From contig NZ_LAJY01000530.1 in NCBI RefSeq assembly GCF_000963705.1, positions 1 to 6,264 of the forward strand: a stretch of DNA of 6,264 nt. Reading direction: 5' to 3'. The notes beneath the pieces were generated by a model. The model saw only the letters and a list, made by a program, of their open reading frames with translations, was not told the origin of the DNA and ran no database searches. Made by a program: the position numbers and the translations under genes. The stretch is from Elstera litoralis (GTDB lineage Bacteria > Pseudomonadota > Alphaproteobacteria > Elsterales > Elsteraceae). Positions 1 through 6,199 of this stretch are shown piece by piece (position 1 is the first letter of the stretch; the number at the start of each line of letters is the position of its first letter).

Positions 1-1
1 C

Positions 2-538
2 GGATGGGTTTTGGGCTCCGATGGTGTGCGCGCCAAGAATGGCACCAAGCTCCAGGTGAAACTCTGGACCACCAATGGCACCGAGTTTAAGCGCATCAGC
101 GAGGCGGTTCAGGCGCAGCTCAAGGCCATCGGCATGCAGGCGGAAATCACCCTCTTCGACGCCAGCACGATCAATGCCCAGTATAAAAAGAAAACCGAGC
201 ATCAGCTTGCGATCCGCAGCTATTCCTGGACCAATGCCGATATTATCGACTGGTTTTTCTCAGCGAAACGCCTCGGCTATCCGAACGTCTCGATGCTGAA
301 CGACCCGCGCGCCGAAGAGCTGAACGATTTGGCGATGAACAAGGCGCGGACCTGGCCGGAGCGCGTGCAGAATTTCACCCGCTACCACGAGTATATTCTG
401 TCGCAATACGCGTTTGCGCCGATCTATGAGCCCGCAAATCTGTTCACCTACTCGGTCAAGAAGCTGAAACTGCCGGAAGCGGTGCGCGGTACTCGCGTGA
501 CCAGCCAGACGATTCTGGATACCGACGCCGTCAAATAA
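2..538 (+). CDS. ABC transporter family-5 substrate-binding protein, C-terminal part (5' end outside window)
   Basis: This is the last 178 residues of a periplasmic solute-binding protein of the SBP_bac_5 (DppA/OppA-like) family, which captures peptides or similar solutes and delivers them to the membrane permeases. The reading frame is open from base 2 and ends at TAA 536-538. The first visible residues, GWVLGSDGVRAKNG, match the family's usual 'GW..G.DG.R.K.G' turn. It is followed by a second lobe with the typical pattern of a hydrophobic strand, a helix ('AQLKAIGMQAEI') and a tryptophan-rich 'SYSWTNADIIDWFF' stretch. Family members are usually about 500-540 residues, so roughly two thirds, including the signal peptide and lobe I, lie upstream. 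It precedes the permease and ATPase genes in the classic A-B-C-D-F order. The ligand is unknown: the family also binds opines, nickel and glutathione, so 'peptide' is only the default. Confidence 0.93.
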   Translation, partial: GWVLGSDGVRAKNGTKLQVKLWTTNGTEFKRISEAVQAQLKAIGMQAEITLFDASTINAQYKKKTEHQLAIRSYSWTNADIIDWFFSAKRLGYPNVSMLNDPRAEELNDLAMNKARTWPERVQNFTRYHEYILSQYAFAPIYEPANLFTYSVKKLKLPEAVRGTRVTSQTILDTDAVK

Positions 539-546
539 AGCCTCTG

Positions 547-578
547 CCCGGCGGCGCGCGTCCCCACGCGCCGCCGGG
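547..578 (+). promoter_or_regulatory. GC-rich intercistronic hairpin between binding-protein and permease genes
   Basis: A perfect 12-bp inverted repeat (547-558 with 567-578, CCCGGCGGCGCG and CGCGCCGCCGGG) encloses an 8-nt loop. A G-U pair at 546/579 could extend it. It starts 8 nt after the binding-protein stop and ends 26 nt before the permease start. The only T-run (589-592) lies 10 nt beyond the stem, so it is not a textbook rho-independent terminator. In transport operons such hairpins commonly protect the upstream binding-protein message from 3' exonucleases or cause partial termination, giving excess binding protein over membrane components. That role is inferred from position; the stem itself is directly visible. 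Confidence 0.6.
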
Positions 579-604
579 TCCCTCCCCCTTTTCGGGAGAT
601 TGGG

Positions 605-1530
605 ATGGTTGGTTATTTCCTAAAGCGTTTCGCGCTCCTGCTGCCCGTGTTCCTGGCCATGTCGATGGTGATTTTCGCCATCGTCCATTTGGTGCCGGGC
701 GACCCGATCGACCATATGCTGCAAATCGGCTCCTCGGCGGAACGGCGGGGCGAGTTGATGGCGCAGTTGGGCTTCGATAAGCCGCTCGCTGTGCAATATT
801 TCCTCTGGCTTGGACGCATCCTGAGCGGCGATTTCGGCACGGCGCTGATCCTGAAGCAGCCGGTGCTCGATCTTATTCTGCAAAACCTGCCCTATAGCCT
901 CGCGCTCGGCGGGTTGTCGCTGGCGGTCGCCATGATCGTCGGCGTTTCGACTGGGGCGCTTGCGGCAATTTTCCGAGATACTTGGCTTGACCGCGCGGTG
1001 ATGACGCTGATTCTGCTCGGCGCGACGGTGCCCGCCTTCTGGCTCGGGCTGTTGATGATCCTCGCCTTTGCCGTGCAGTTGGAATGGTTCCCGGTCTCGG
1101 GCGCGCGCTCCTGGGAGTCCCTCGTGCTGCCGGTCGCCACTATCAGCCTCGGCGGGGTCGCCTGGTGGCCCGCGTCACCCGCGCCGCGATGGGCGACATT
1201 GCCCGCCAAGATTTCGTGATGATGCTGCACGCGAAAGGCGTTCCCGCCTGGCAAATTCACCTGCGCCATATTCTGCGCCACGCGCTCTTGCCCATCGTCA
1301 CGCTGCTCGCGCTCAAAATCGGTTGGATTCTCGGCGGGGCCGTCACCATCGAATTTGTTTTCGCCCGCCCCGGCCTCGGCACGTTGCTGATTAACGCCTT
1401 GAGCCAGCGCGATTATCCCCTGGTGCAAGGCTGCTTGCTCGTTCTCGGGTGCGCCGTACTGTTCGGCACGCTGCTGGGGGACTTGGTGCAGGTGCTGATG
1501 GACCCGCGCATGCGCGACAGGATTTCCTAA
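605..1530 (+). pseudogene. dppB: DppB-like ABC permease, interrupted by a one-base frameshift
   Basis: This is the first inner-membrane permease of the importer (BPD_transp_1, DppB/OppB type). Translation starts at ATG 605 behind GGGAG at 594-598. The first frame gives the expected N-terminus (MVGYFLKRFALLLP, then 'HLVPGDP', 'LGFDKP' and 'GDFGTA'), with membrane segments near residues 10-30, 97-123 and 132-158. After about residue 186 it runs into unrelated sequence and stops at 1217-1219. The family sequence resumes in the frame one base back, from CTG 1162 ('LVARVTRAAM') to TAA 1528-1530. That part carries the cytoplasmic EAA-type coupling loop (AKG...LRHALLP), 'RPGLG' and 'RDYPLVQG'. Joining the parts by adding one C at 1161-1162 gives 308 residues, the usual length, with correct spacing between the LP and RxTR motifs. 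As written, the first product lacks the ATPase-contact loop and should be inactive. Intact neighbours suggest a sequencing error or a recent mutation. The symbol is by family and position; OppB or GsiC type is not excluded. Confidence 0.88.
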
Positions 1531-1531
1531 A

Positions 1532-2377
1532 ATGGCCGTTCCGCTCGCCCTTCGCCGCACCCTCAGCACCCCGCGCGGCCTGCTGCCCGGGCTGATCCTG
1601 CTGCTGTTGGTTGCCACCGCCCTGCTTGCGCCCTGGCTCGCGCCCTATTCTTACGATCTTCAATCCTTACCGAATGCCTATTTGGCCCCCGACGCCGCCC
1701 ATTGGCTGGGAACCGATGAGTTTGGCCGCGATCTTCTCTCCCGCCTGATCTACGGCGCGCGCATTTCGCTGGGCGTGGCCGTGACCTCGGTCGCCGCCTG
1801 TGTGAGCCTGGGCGTGCTGCTGGGAGCGCTGGCGGGGTATTTCGGCGGCTGGTTTGACCGGATCGTGATGGCGCTGGTCGATATCACCTGGTCCTTCCCG
1901 GAAATCCTGATTGCCCTGGTCTTGATCGCCATTCTCGGGCCGGGCCTTGGCAGTACCGCGATTGCCATTACCATCGGCTATATGGCGCAATTCGCCCGCC
2001 TCACCCGCGCGCAGATCATTGCGCTGAAGGCCGAAACCTATATCGAAGCCACGGTTAACCTTGGCGCCTCCCACGGGCATATTCTGTTTCGGCATCTCAT
2101 CCCGAATGCGCTCACCCCGGTTCTGGTCGCGGGGATGCTGGCGATTGGCGACGCGATTGTGCTGGAAGCCACCTTAGGGTTCTTCGGCCTTGGCGCGCAG
2201 CCGCCGCTGCCCAGTTGGGGAGCGATGCTGCACGGCGGCGTCGCGCAAATCTACCTCGCCCCGTGGGTGATTTTGTTTCCCGGCGTCACCATTGCCGCGA
2301 CCGTCATCGCCATTAACCTGTTTGGCGACGCGCTGATCGACGCGCTCGACATTCGCAACCGCCTGAAGGAGCGCTGA
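1532..2377 (+). CDS. dppC: DppC-like ABC transporter permease
   Basis: This is the second inner-membrane permease, which pairs with the DppB-like subunit to form the translocation channel. The 281-residue length is normal. An N-terminal membrane segment (about 17-37) precedes the family signature 'HWLGTDEFGRDLLSRLIYGARISL' region (57-80). Four or five further hydrophobic spans lie at about 78-103, 122-152, 193-220 and 243-266. The EAA coupling loop is present (E172-A-T-V-N-L-G178, then HLIPN 188-192) and would dock onto the ATPases. The start is ATG 1532, one base after the upstream TAA, with AGGA at 1519-1522 as ribosome binding site, so translation is probably coupled to the permease gene before it. 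No internal defects are seen. The assignment to the Dpp/Opp/Nik permease class is firm; the exact substrate subclass is not. Confidence 0.95.
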   Translation: MAVPLALRRTLSTPRGLLPGLILLLLVATALLAPWLAPYSYDLQSLPNAYLAPDAAHWLGTDEFGRDLLSRLIYGARISLGVAVTSVAACVSLGVLLGALAGYFGGWFDRIVMALVDITWSFPEILIALVLIAILGPGLGSTAIAITIGYMAQFARLTRAQIIALKAETYIEATVNLGASHGHILFRHLIPNALTPVLVAGMLAIGDAIVLEATLGFFGLGAQPPLPSWGAMLHGGVAQIYLAPWVILFPGVTIAATVIAINLFGDALIDALDIRNRLKER

Positions 2378-2378
2378 G

Positions 2379-3341
2379 ATGGCCCTTTTGTCGGTGCACA
2401 ACCTCTCGGTCGCCATCGGTTCCGTCTCCCCACTGGACGGGATCGGCTTCACCCTGGAGAAGGGCGAAGTTTTGGGCCTTGTCGGCGAATCCGGATCGGG
2501 GAAATCCCTGACCGCGACGACCGTAATGGGCCTGCTCCCCCGCCTGGGGGGCCGCGTGACCCAAGGCGCGATTCACTTCGACGGCCACGACCTGACGCAG
2601 CTTCCGGAACGCGCCTATCGGCGCTTGCGGGGCCGCCGCATCGCGCTGATTTCGCAAAACCCGATGACCTCGCTCGATCCGATCCTCCCCATCGGCCCGC
2701 AGGTGGAGCAACCCGCGCGCCTGCATTTAGGCCTGAGCGAGAGCGCCGCGCGCGACCGCGCCATCGGCCTGATGGAACAGTTGCGCATTCCCGAAGCCGC
2801 TACGGTCTACCGCCAATATCCGCACCAATTATCGGGCGGGATGAAGCAGCGGATTGTGATTGCGATGGCCCTGATGGCCGACCCCGACCTGATTATCGCC
2901 GACGAGCCGACAACCGCGCTGGACGTGACCATTCAGGCGCAAATCGTACAAATTTTGGCCGATCTCGTCGCCGACCGGGGCCTTGCCCTGCTGCTCATCA
3001 CCCATGATATGGGCGTCGTCGCGCAGATCTGTGACCGGGTAACGGTGCTCTATGCCGGGCGCGTGGCCGAAAGTGCGCCAGTACGCGCGATTTTCGCCGC
3101 GCCGCAGCACCCCTACACCCGCGCGCTGATCGGCTGCATTCCGCAGGAAAATCAGCCGCGCGGCAGCCTGCGCGGCATTCCCGGCACGGTGCCCGGCGTA
3201 AAGGATTATCCGAGCGGTTGCCGCTTTCATCCGCGCTGCGCCATCGCCGGGCCGATTTGCCAAACCGAGGTGCCGCCGCGCCTTCTATCGGAGCGCGCCG
3301 AAATCGCCTGCTGGAAGCCGGGGGAGATGCCCCATGTCTGA
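2379..3341 (+). CDS. dppD: DppD-like ABC transporter ATP-binding protein
   Basis: This is one of two cytoplasmic ATPases that power import. All nucleotide-binding motifs are intact in 320 residues: Walker A GESGSGKS (36-43), Q-loop Q93 in SQNP, signature LSGGMKQR (151-158), Walker B LIIADEP (171-177), D-loop TALD (179-182) and switch H209. The C-terminal oligopeptide-transporter extension begins at HPYT (244-247). It holds four cysteines, C281-x5-C287-x6-C294-x16-C311, a pattern conserved in Dpp/Opp ATPases; as I recall, structures of mycobacterial homologues show an iron-sulfur cluster there. AAGGAG at 2366-2371 lies 7 nt before ATG 2379, which is one base after the DppC-like stop. The gene overlaps the next ATPase gene by 8 nt. 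'NPMTSLDP' and the LSGGMKQR signature favour the DppD/OppD rather than the DppF/OppF paralogue. Confidence 0.95.
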   Translation: MALLSVHNLSVAIGSVSPLDGIGFTLEKGEVLGLVGESGSGKSLTATTVMGLLPRLGGRVTQGAIHFDGHDLTQLPERAYRRLRGRRIALISQNPMTSLDPILPIGPQVEQPARLHLGLSESAARDRAIGLMEQLRIPEAATVYRQYPHQLSGGMKQRIVIAMALMADPDLIIADEPTTALDVTIQAQIVQILADLVADRGLALLLITHDMGVVAQICDRVTVLYAGRVAESAPVRAIFAAPQHPYTRALIGCIPQENQPRGSLRGIPGTVPGVKDYPSGCRFHPRCAIAGPICQTEVPPRLLSERAEIACWKPGEMPHV

Positions 3342-4296
3342 GTTACCCTTGCTGCGCGTCGAAAATCTCACGCGCGAGTTTACCAGCAGCGGTGGCCTGT
3401 TCCGCCCGCGCAAACGCATGCGGGCGGTGGAGAATGTCTCCTTCGATCTGCCGCGCGGGTCCGTCACCGGGGTTGTTGGCGAATCGGGGTGCGGCAAATC
3501 CACCCTCGCCCGGCTGGTGCTCCGGCTGCTCGACGCCACAGAAGGGCGGGTGATCTTTCAGGGCGAGGATTTGGGCCGGCTGCCCCCGCTGGCCCTGCGC
3601 CGCACCCGCCGCCGCATGCAAATGGTCTTTCAAGACCCTTATTCCGCCATCGATCCGCGCTTTACCATCGCGCGCGCGGTGCTAGAGCCGTTTCAGGTGC
3701 AGGGGCTTCCCCTCACCACTGCCGACCAGGCCGAAAAGGCCGCTGATCTTTTGCGCATGGTTGGGCTCGATCCGGCCCTGGCGGGCAAATACCCGCATCA
3801 GCTTTCTGGCGGGCAAAAGCAGCGCGTCGGCATTGCCCGCGCGCTGGCGCTGGAGCCGAATTTTCTGGTGCTGGACGAGCCCACCGCCTCGCTTGATGTT
3901 TCCATTCAAGCGCAAATTATCGCGCTGTTGGAAGAGCTGCGCGACCGACTGGGGCTGACCTATCTGTTCATCTCCCACGATCTCGGGCTGGTGCGCTATG
4001 CCTGCGACCGGGTGATCGTCATGTATCTGGGCTCGATTGTCGAAATCCTCCCCACGGCCCACGCCGCCCCGCGCCATCCCTATACGAAAGCGCTGATAGA
4101 CAGCAGCTTCGCGCCCGATCCAACCCAGCGCAAACCCATCACCCGGCTGAGCGGCGAGATTCCCAGTGCCTACCAGCGCCCGCTCGGTTGCGCGTTTGCC
4201 GCCCGCTGCCCGAGCGCGTCCAACCTCTGCCGCAGCACCCGTCCAGCCCTCAGCCAGTCCCCCCATGCCGTCGCCTGCCATCACCCGCACGACTGA
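3334..4296 (+). CDS. dppF: DppF-like ABC transporter ATP-binding protein
   Basis: This is the second ATPase, expected to form a heterodimer with the DppD-like protein. Its 320 residues carry Walker A GESGCGKST (49-57), Q-loop Q100 in VFQDPY, signature LSGGQKQR (157-164), Walker B FLVLDEP (177-183), D-loop SLD (186-188) and switch H215. The Dpp/Opp C-terminal extension starts at HPYT (248-251) and again contains four cysteines (C286, C292, C299, C315). 'VFQDPYSAIDPR' and LSGGQKQR are typical of the DppF/OppF side. The start is ATG 3334, inside the end of the upstream gene (8-nt overlap), with GGGGAG at 3321-3326 spaced 7 nt away. This start gives the family N-terminus 'LLRVENLTREF'. The overlap implies translational coupling and equal subunit supply. 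Confidence 0.95.
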   Translation: MSELPLLRVENLTREFTSSGGLFRPRKRMRAVENVSFDLPRGSVTGVVGESGCGKSTLARLVLRLLDATEGRVIFQGEDLGRLPPLALRRTRRRMQMVFQDPYSAIDPRFTIARAVLEPFQVQGLPLTTADQAEKAADLLRMVGLDPALAGKYPHQLSGGQKQRVGIARALALEPNFLVLDEPTASLDVSIQAQIIALLEELRDRLGLTYLFISHDLGLVRYACDRVIVMYLGSIVEILPTAHAAPRHPYTKALIDSSFAPDPTQRKPITRLSGEIPSAYQRPLGCAFAARCPSASNLCRSTRPALSQSPHAVACHHPHD

Positions 4297-4318
4297 ACCC
4301 GCCCGGAGCGTCTCGATT

Positions 4319-5815
4319 ATGAGTTTCTGCGTTCTCACCGCCGAATTTTCCCACGAAAGCAATAGCTTCAGCCGCCGGTTGACCGACCTTGCCGCCTTTC
4401 GCGACCGCTACTACCATTTGGGCGAGGCAGCAATTGCCGAACGCGGCAGCGCCAATACGCCGCTCGCAGGCTTCCTCGACATCGCGCGCCCGGCAGGCTG
4501 GACGGTCCATCACCCGATTAGCGCCGGAGCCACCCCGTCCGGGCCAGTGACACGCGAGGCTTACGAGCATATCGCCGCTCTCATTCTCAATGCCGCCAAA
4601 ACCCATCGAGCCGATCTGAACGGCATTCTATTGGGGCTGCACGGCGCGATGGTGGCCGAGCATCTGGAGGATGGCGAGGGTGAGTTGCTGGAGCGGTTGC
4701 GCGCTATCGTCGGCCCCGATATGCCCATCGGCATTACACTCGACCCGCACACCAATATCACCGAACGCATGGTGCGGCTCGCCACCGCCATCGTCGCCTA
4801 TAAAACCTATCCGCACGTCGATATGCGCGACTGCGGCCAGCAAGCCGCCACCATCATCGGACGCACCATGGCCGGGGAAATCTGCCCCGTGACCCTGTGG
4901 GAAAAACTGCCGATGCTGGAGGAAGCCACCGGCGGCCGCACCGACGTCGGCCCTATGCTCCCCCGCCTCGCCGCCGCCCGCGCCTATGAAACGGAGCCGG
5001 ACGTTTTCGCCGTCAGCGTCAACGGGGCCTTCCCCAATGCCGATATTGCCGACGTCGGCCCGAGCGTGCTGGTGACCTGCCAGGGCGATCTTGCCAAGCA
5101 TCAGGCCTTCATCCGCCGCATCGCCGCCGATATGTGGGAAAAGCGCGCCGACCGGGGCGAGCCGCTCTTGACCGTAACCGCCGCTGCCCTTCAGGCGAAG
5201 CGCTTCGATGCTAAATCCGGCCCCTTAGTCATCGCCGATTTTGCCGATAACCCCGGCGGCGGGGCCTATGGCGATTCAACCGCCCTGCTCGCGGCGTTGA
5301 TTGCAGCGGAGGTAGAGGATGCCTGCTTCGCGCCGATCTTCGATCCCGAAACGGTCGATCTGCTCGTCAAACATCAGCCGGGCGATACAGTACGACTGAC
5401 CCTGGGCGGCAAGACCGATGCGCGCTTCGGCGGCGGGCCGCTCGCCCTGTCCGCCACGCTGATCGGGCTTTTTGACGGCAGCTATATTGGCGACGGGCCG
5501 ATGATCGGCGGCTTGAAAGGCAGCTTCGGCCCCTCGGCCACCATCCGCATTGGCGGGATTGAGGTGCTGGTCGTCAGCAATATCACCCAAGTGCTCGATC
5601 TTGCCCAGTTCCGCGCCTTTGGCATCGAGCCGACCGAAAGACGGGTTATCGCGCTCAAATCCATGCAGCATTTCCGCGCGGCGTTCGAGCCGATTGCCGG
5701 TCAAGTCATCGTCTGCGACAGTGGCGCGCTCTGCACCCCCGACCTCACCAAACTGCCCTACCACCGCGCGCGCCGCCCGATTTATCCGCTCGATCCCGAT
5801 ACGGCCTGGACGTGA
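4319..5815 (+). CDS. M81 family metallopeptidase (MlrC-like)
   Basis: This is a predicted cytoplasmic zinc hydrolase of peptidase family M81, whose characterised member MlrC cleaves linearised microcystin products. At 498 residues it matches family length. The N-terminal domain shows the candidate metal and catalytic motifs HESNSFS (H12, E13), GLHGAMV (H108), DPHTNIT (D142, H144) and YKTYPHVD (H166). The spacing H-34-D-2-H-22-H equals that recalled for MlrC. The C-terminal MlrC_C domain contains DFADNPGGGAYGD (307-319). There is no signal peptide, so the substrate must be inside the cell. The start is set at ATG 4319, giving the family-like MSFCVLTAEFSHESN, with GGAG at 4305-4308. In-frame ATGs at 4166 and 4265 would add unrelated sequence overlapping the ATPase gene. 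It sits 22 nt after that gene and is probably the last operon gene, suggesting hydrolysis of what the transporter imports. The natural substrate is unknown, and microcystin should not be assumed. Confidence 0.93.
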   Translation: MSFCVLTAEFSHESNSFSRRLTDLAAFRDRYYHLGEAAIAERGSANTPLAGFLDIARPAGWTVHHPISAGATPSGPVTREAYEHIAALILNAAKTHRADLNGILLGLHGAMVAEHLEDGEGELLERLRAIVGPDMPIGITLDPHTNITERMVRLATAIVAYKTYPHVDMRDCGQQAATIIGRTMAGEICPVTLWEKLPMLEEATGGRTDVGPMLPRLAAARAYETEPDVFAVSVNGAFPNADIADVGPSVLVTCQGDLAKHQAFIRRIAADMWEKRADRGEPLLTVTAAALQAKRFDAKSGPLVIADFADNPGGGAYGDSTALLAALIAAEVEDACFAPIFDPETVDLLVKHQPGDTVRLTLGGKTDARFGGGPLALSATLIGLFDGSYIGDGPMIGGLKGSFGPSATIRIGGIEVLVVSNITQVLDLAQFRAFGIEPTERRVIALKSMQHFRAAFEPIAGQVIVCDSGALCTPDLTKLPYHRARRPIYPLDPDTAWT

Positions 5816-5863
5816 GAAAGCGCACCCAAGGGGCACTTAAAACACTGAAATTTTCAATTAATT

Positions 5864-5937
5864 TGGAGCGGGTGAAGGGAATCGAACCCTCGTCGTAAGC
5901 TTGGGAAGCTTCTGCTCTACCATTGAGCTACACCCGC
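5864..5937 (-). tRNA. tRNA-Gly (anticodon CCC)
   Basis: Read on the minus strand, a complete 74-nt cloverleaf is visible. The acceptor stem is GCGGGTG (5937-5931) with CACCCGC, all seven pairs. The D-stem is GCTC/GAGC, and the anticodon loop TTCCCAA has CCC at its centre. The T-arm is GAGGG-TTCGATT-CCCTT with one G-U pair. Discriminator T is followed by an encoded CCA (5866-5864). Anticodon-stem pair 27-43 is G-A, which I recall as usual for alphaproteobacterial glycine tRNAs; the other four pairs match. The CCC anticodon reads GGG, a codon used in this GC-rich window. The gene converges with the transporter operon, whose last stop is 48 nt away. Confidence 0.97.
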
Positions 5938-5964
5938 AGCGCGCTGTGGCGTTCGGTGATAGGG

Positions 5965-5993
5965 TTTATAGGCAAGCTCGGCGGCGGATGCAA
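5965..5993 (-). promoter_or_regulatory. Probable sigma-70-type promoter of tRNA-Gly
   Basis: On the minus strand a -35-like TTGCAT (5993-5988) and a -10-like TATAAA (5970-5965) are separated by exactly 17 bases. The -10 matches five of six consensus positions; the -35 matches only TTG. Predicted transcription would begin near 5958, about 20 nt before the mature tRNA 5' end at 5937, a plausible leader for RNase P removal. Position and spacing make it convincing, though the -35 is weak. Confidence 0.6.
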
Positions 5994-6077
5994 GAGGCCC
6001 TGCATCGAAACATCCAAGGGCCGATAAAACATGCGGAACCATTCGGCTCCCAGCGCGTTTTAGGAGAGATGCAATGG

Positions 6078-6132
6078 TGTCGCACCTCTGCGACAAATAG
6101 GCAACTTGGGAGTAAAAACCATGATTTGTCGC
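6078..6132. repeat. Cluster of three TGTCGC-type elements in inverted orientation (possible operator)
   Basis: Three related short elements lie in the gene-free stretch beyond the tRNA. TGTCGCA (6078-6084) and TGCGACA (6089-6095) form a perfect 7-bp dyad with a 4-nt centre. GCGACAAAT (6090-6098) is also the exact reverse complement of ATTTGTCGC (6124-6132), 25 nt further on. The middle element can therefore pair with either flank. As DNA this looks like a two-half-site operator plus an extra half-site. As RNA it would be two mutually exclusive hairpins. No T-tract follows, so an attenuator is less likely. Function is inferred only; the repeats are directly visible. Confidence 0.5.
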
Positions 6133-6199
6133 GCACTGTGATACACGCGGCGTCGGTTCGGGCTTGCTCCCAAGACGGTGGGGCAGTAGAACTGGCAGC

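Noticed and set aside
1157..1168. Programmed -1 ribosomal frameshift in the dppB-like gene
   Set aside because: No X-XXY-YYZ slippery sequence is present, and permeases of this family are not known to use recoding.
892..1617. Long minus-strand frame (241 codons) opposite the permease genes
   Set aside because: Low-complexity, charge-rich shadow typical of GC-rich DNA; the + strand shows clear permease motifs.
5816..5863. Rho-independent terminator for the operon or the tRNA
   Set aside because: CGCACCC/GGGGCAC pairs poorly, and TGAAATTTTCA leaves a one-base loop; neither has a convincing T-tract.
5864..5937. tRNA as an integration (att) site for a mobile element
   Set aside because: No second copy of the tRNA 3' end and no integrase gene is visible; on the tRNA 3' side lies the intact transporter operon.
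5987..6022. Short inverted repeats GATGCA/TGCATC and GGCCCT/AGGGCC beside the tRNA promoter
   Set aside because: Six-base arms that overlap each other and the -35 region; chance level, with no T-tract.
6105..6174. 8-bp inverted repeat CTTGGGAG/CTCCCAAG with 54-nt spacing
   Set aside because: A match of this length at this distance is expected by chance in a few hundred bases, and it does not extend.
6164..6192. Possible + strand promoter (TTGCTC, 17 nt, TAGAAC) for a leaderless gene at 6200
   Set aside because: Only three and four consensus matches; too weak to list without transcript data.
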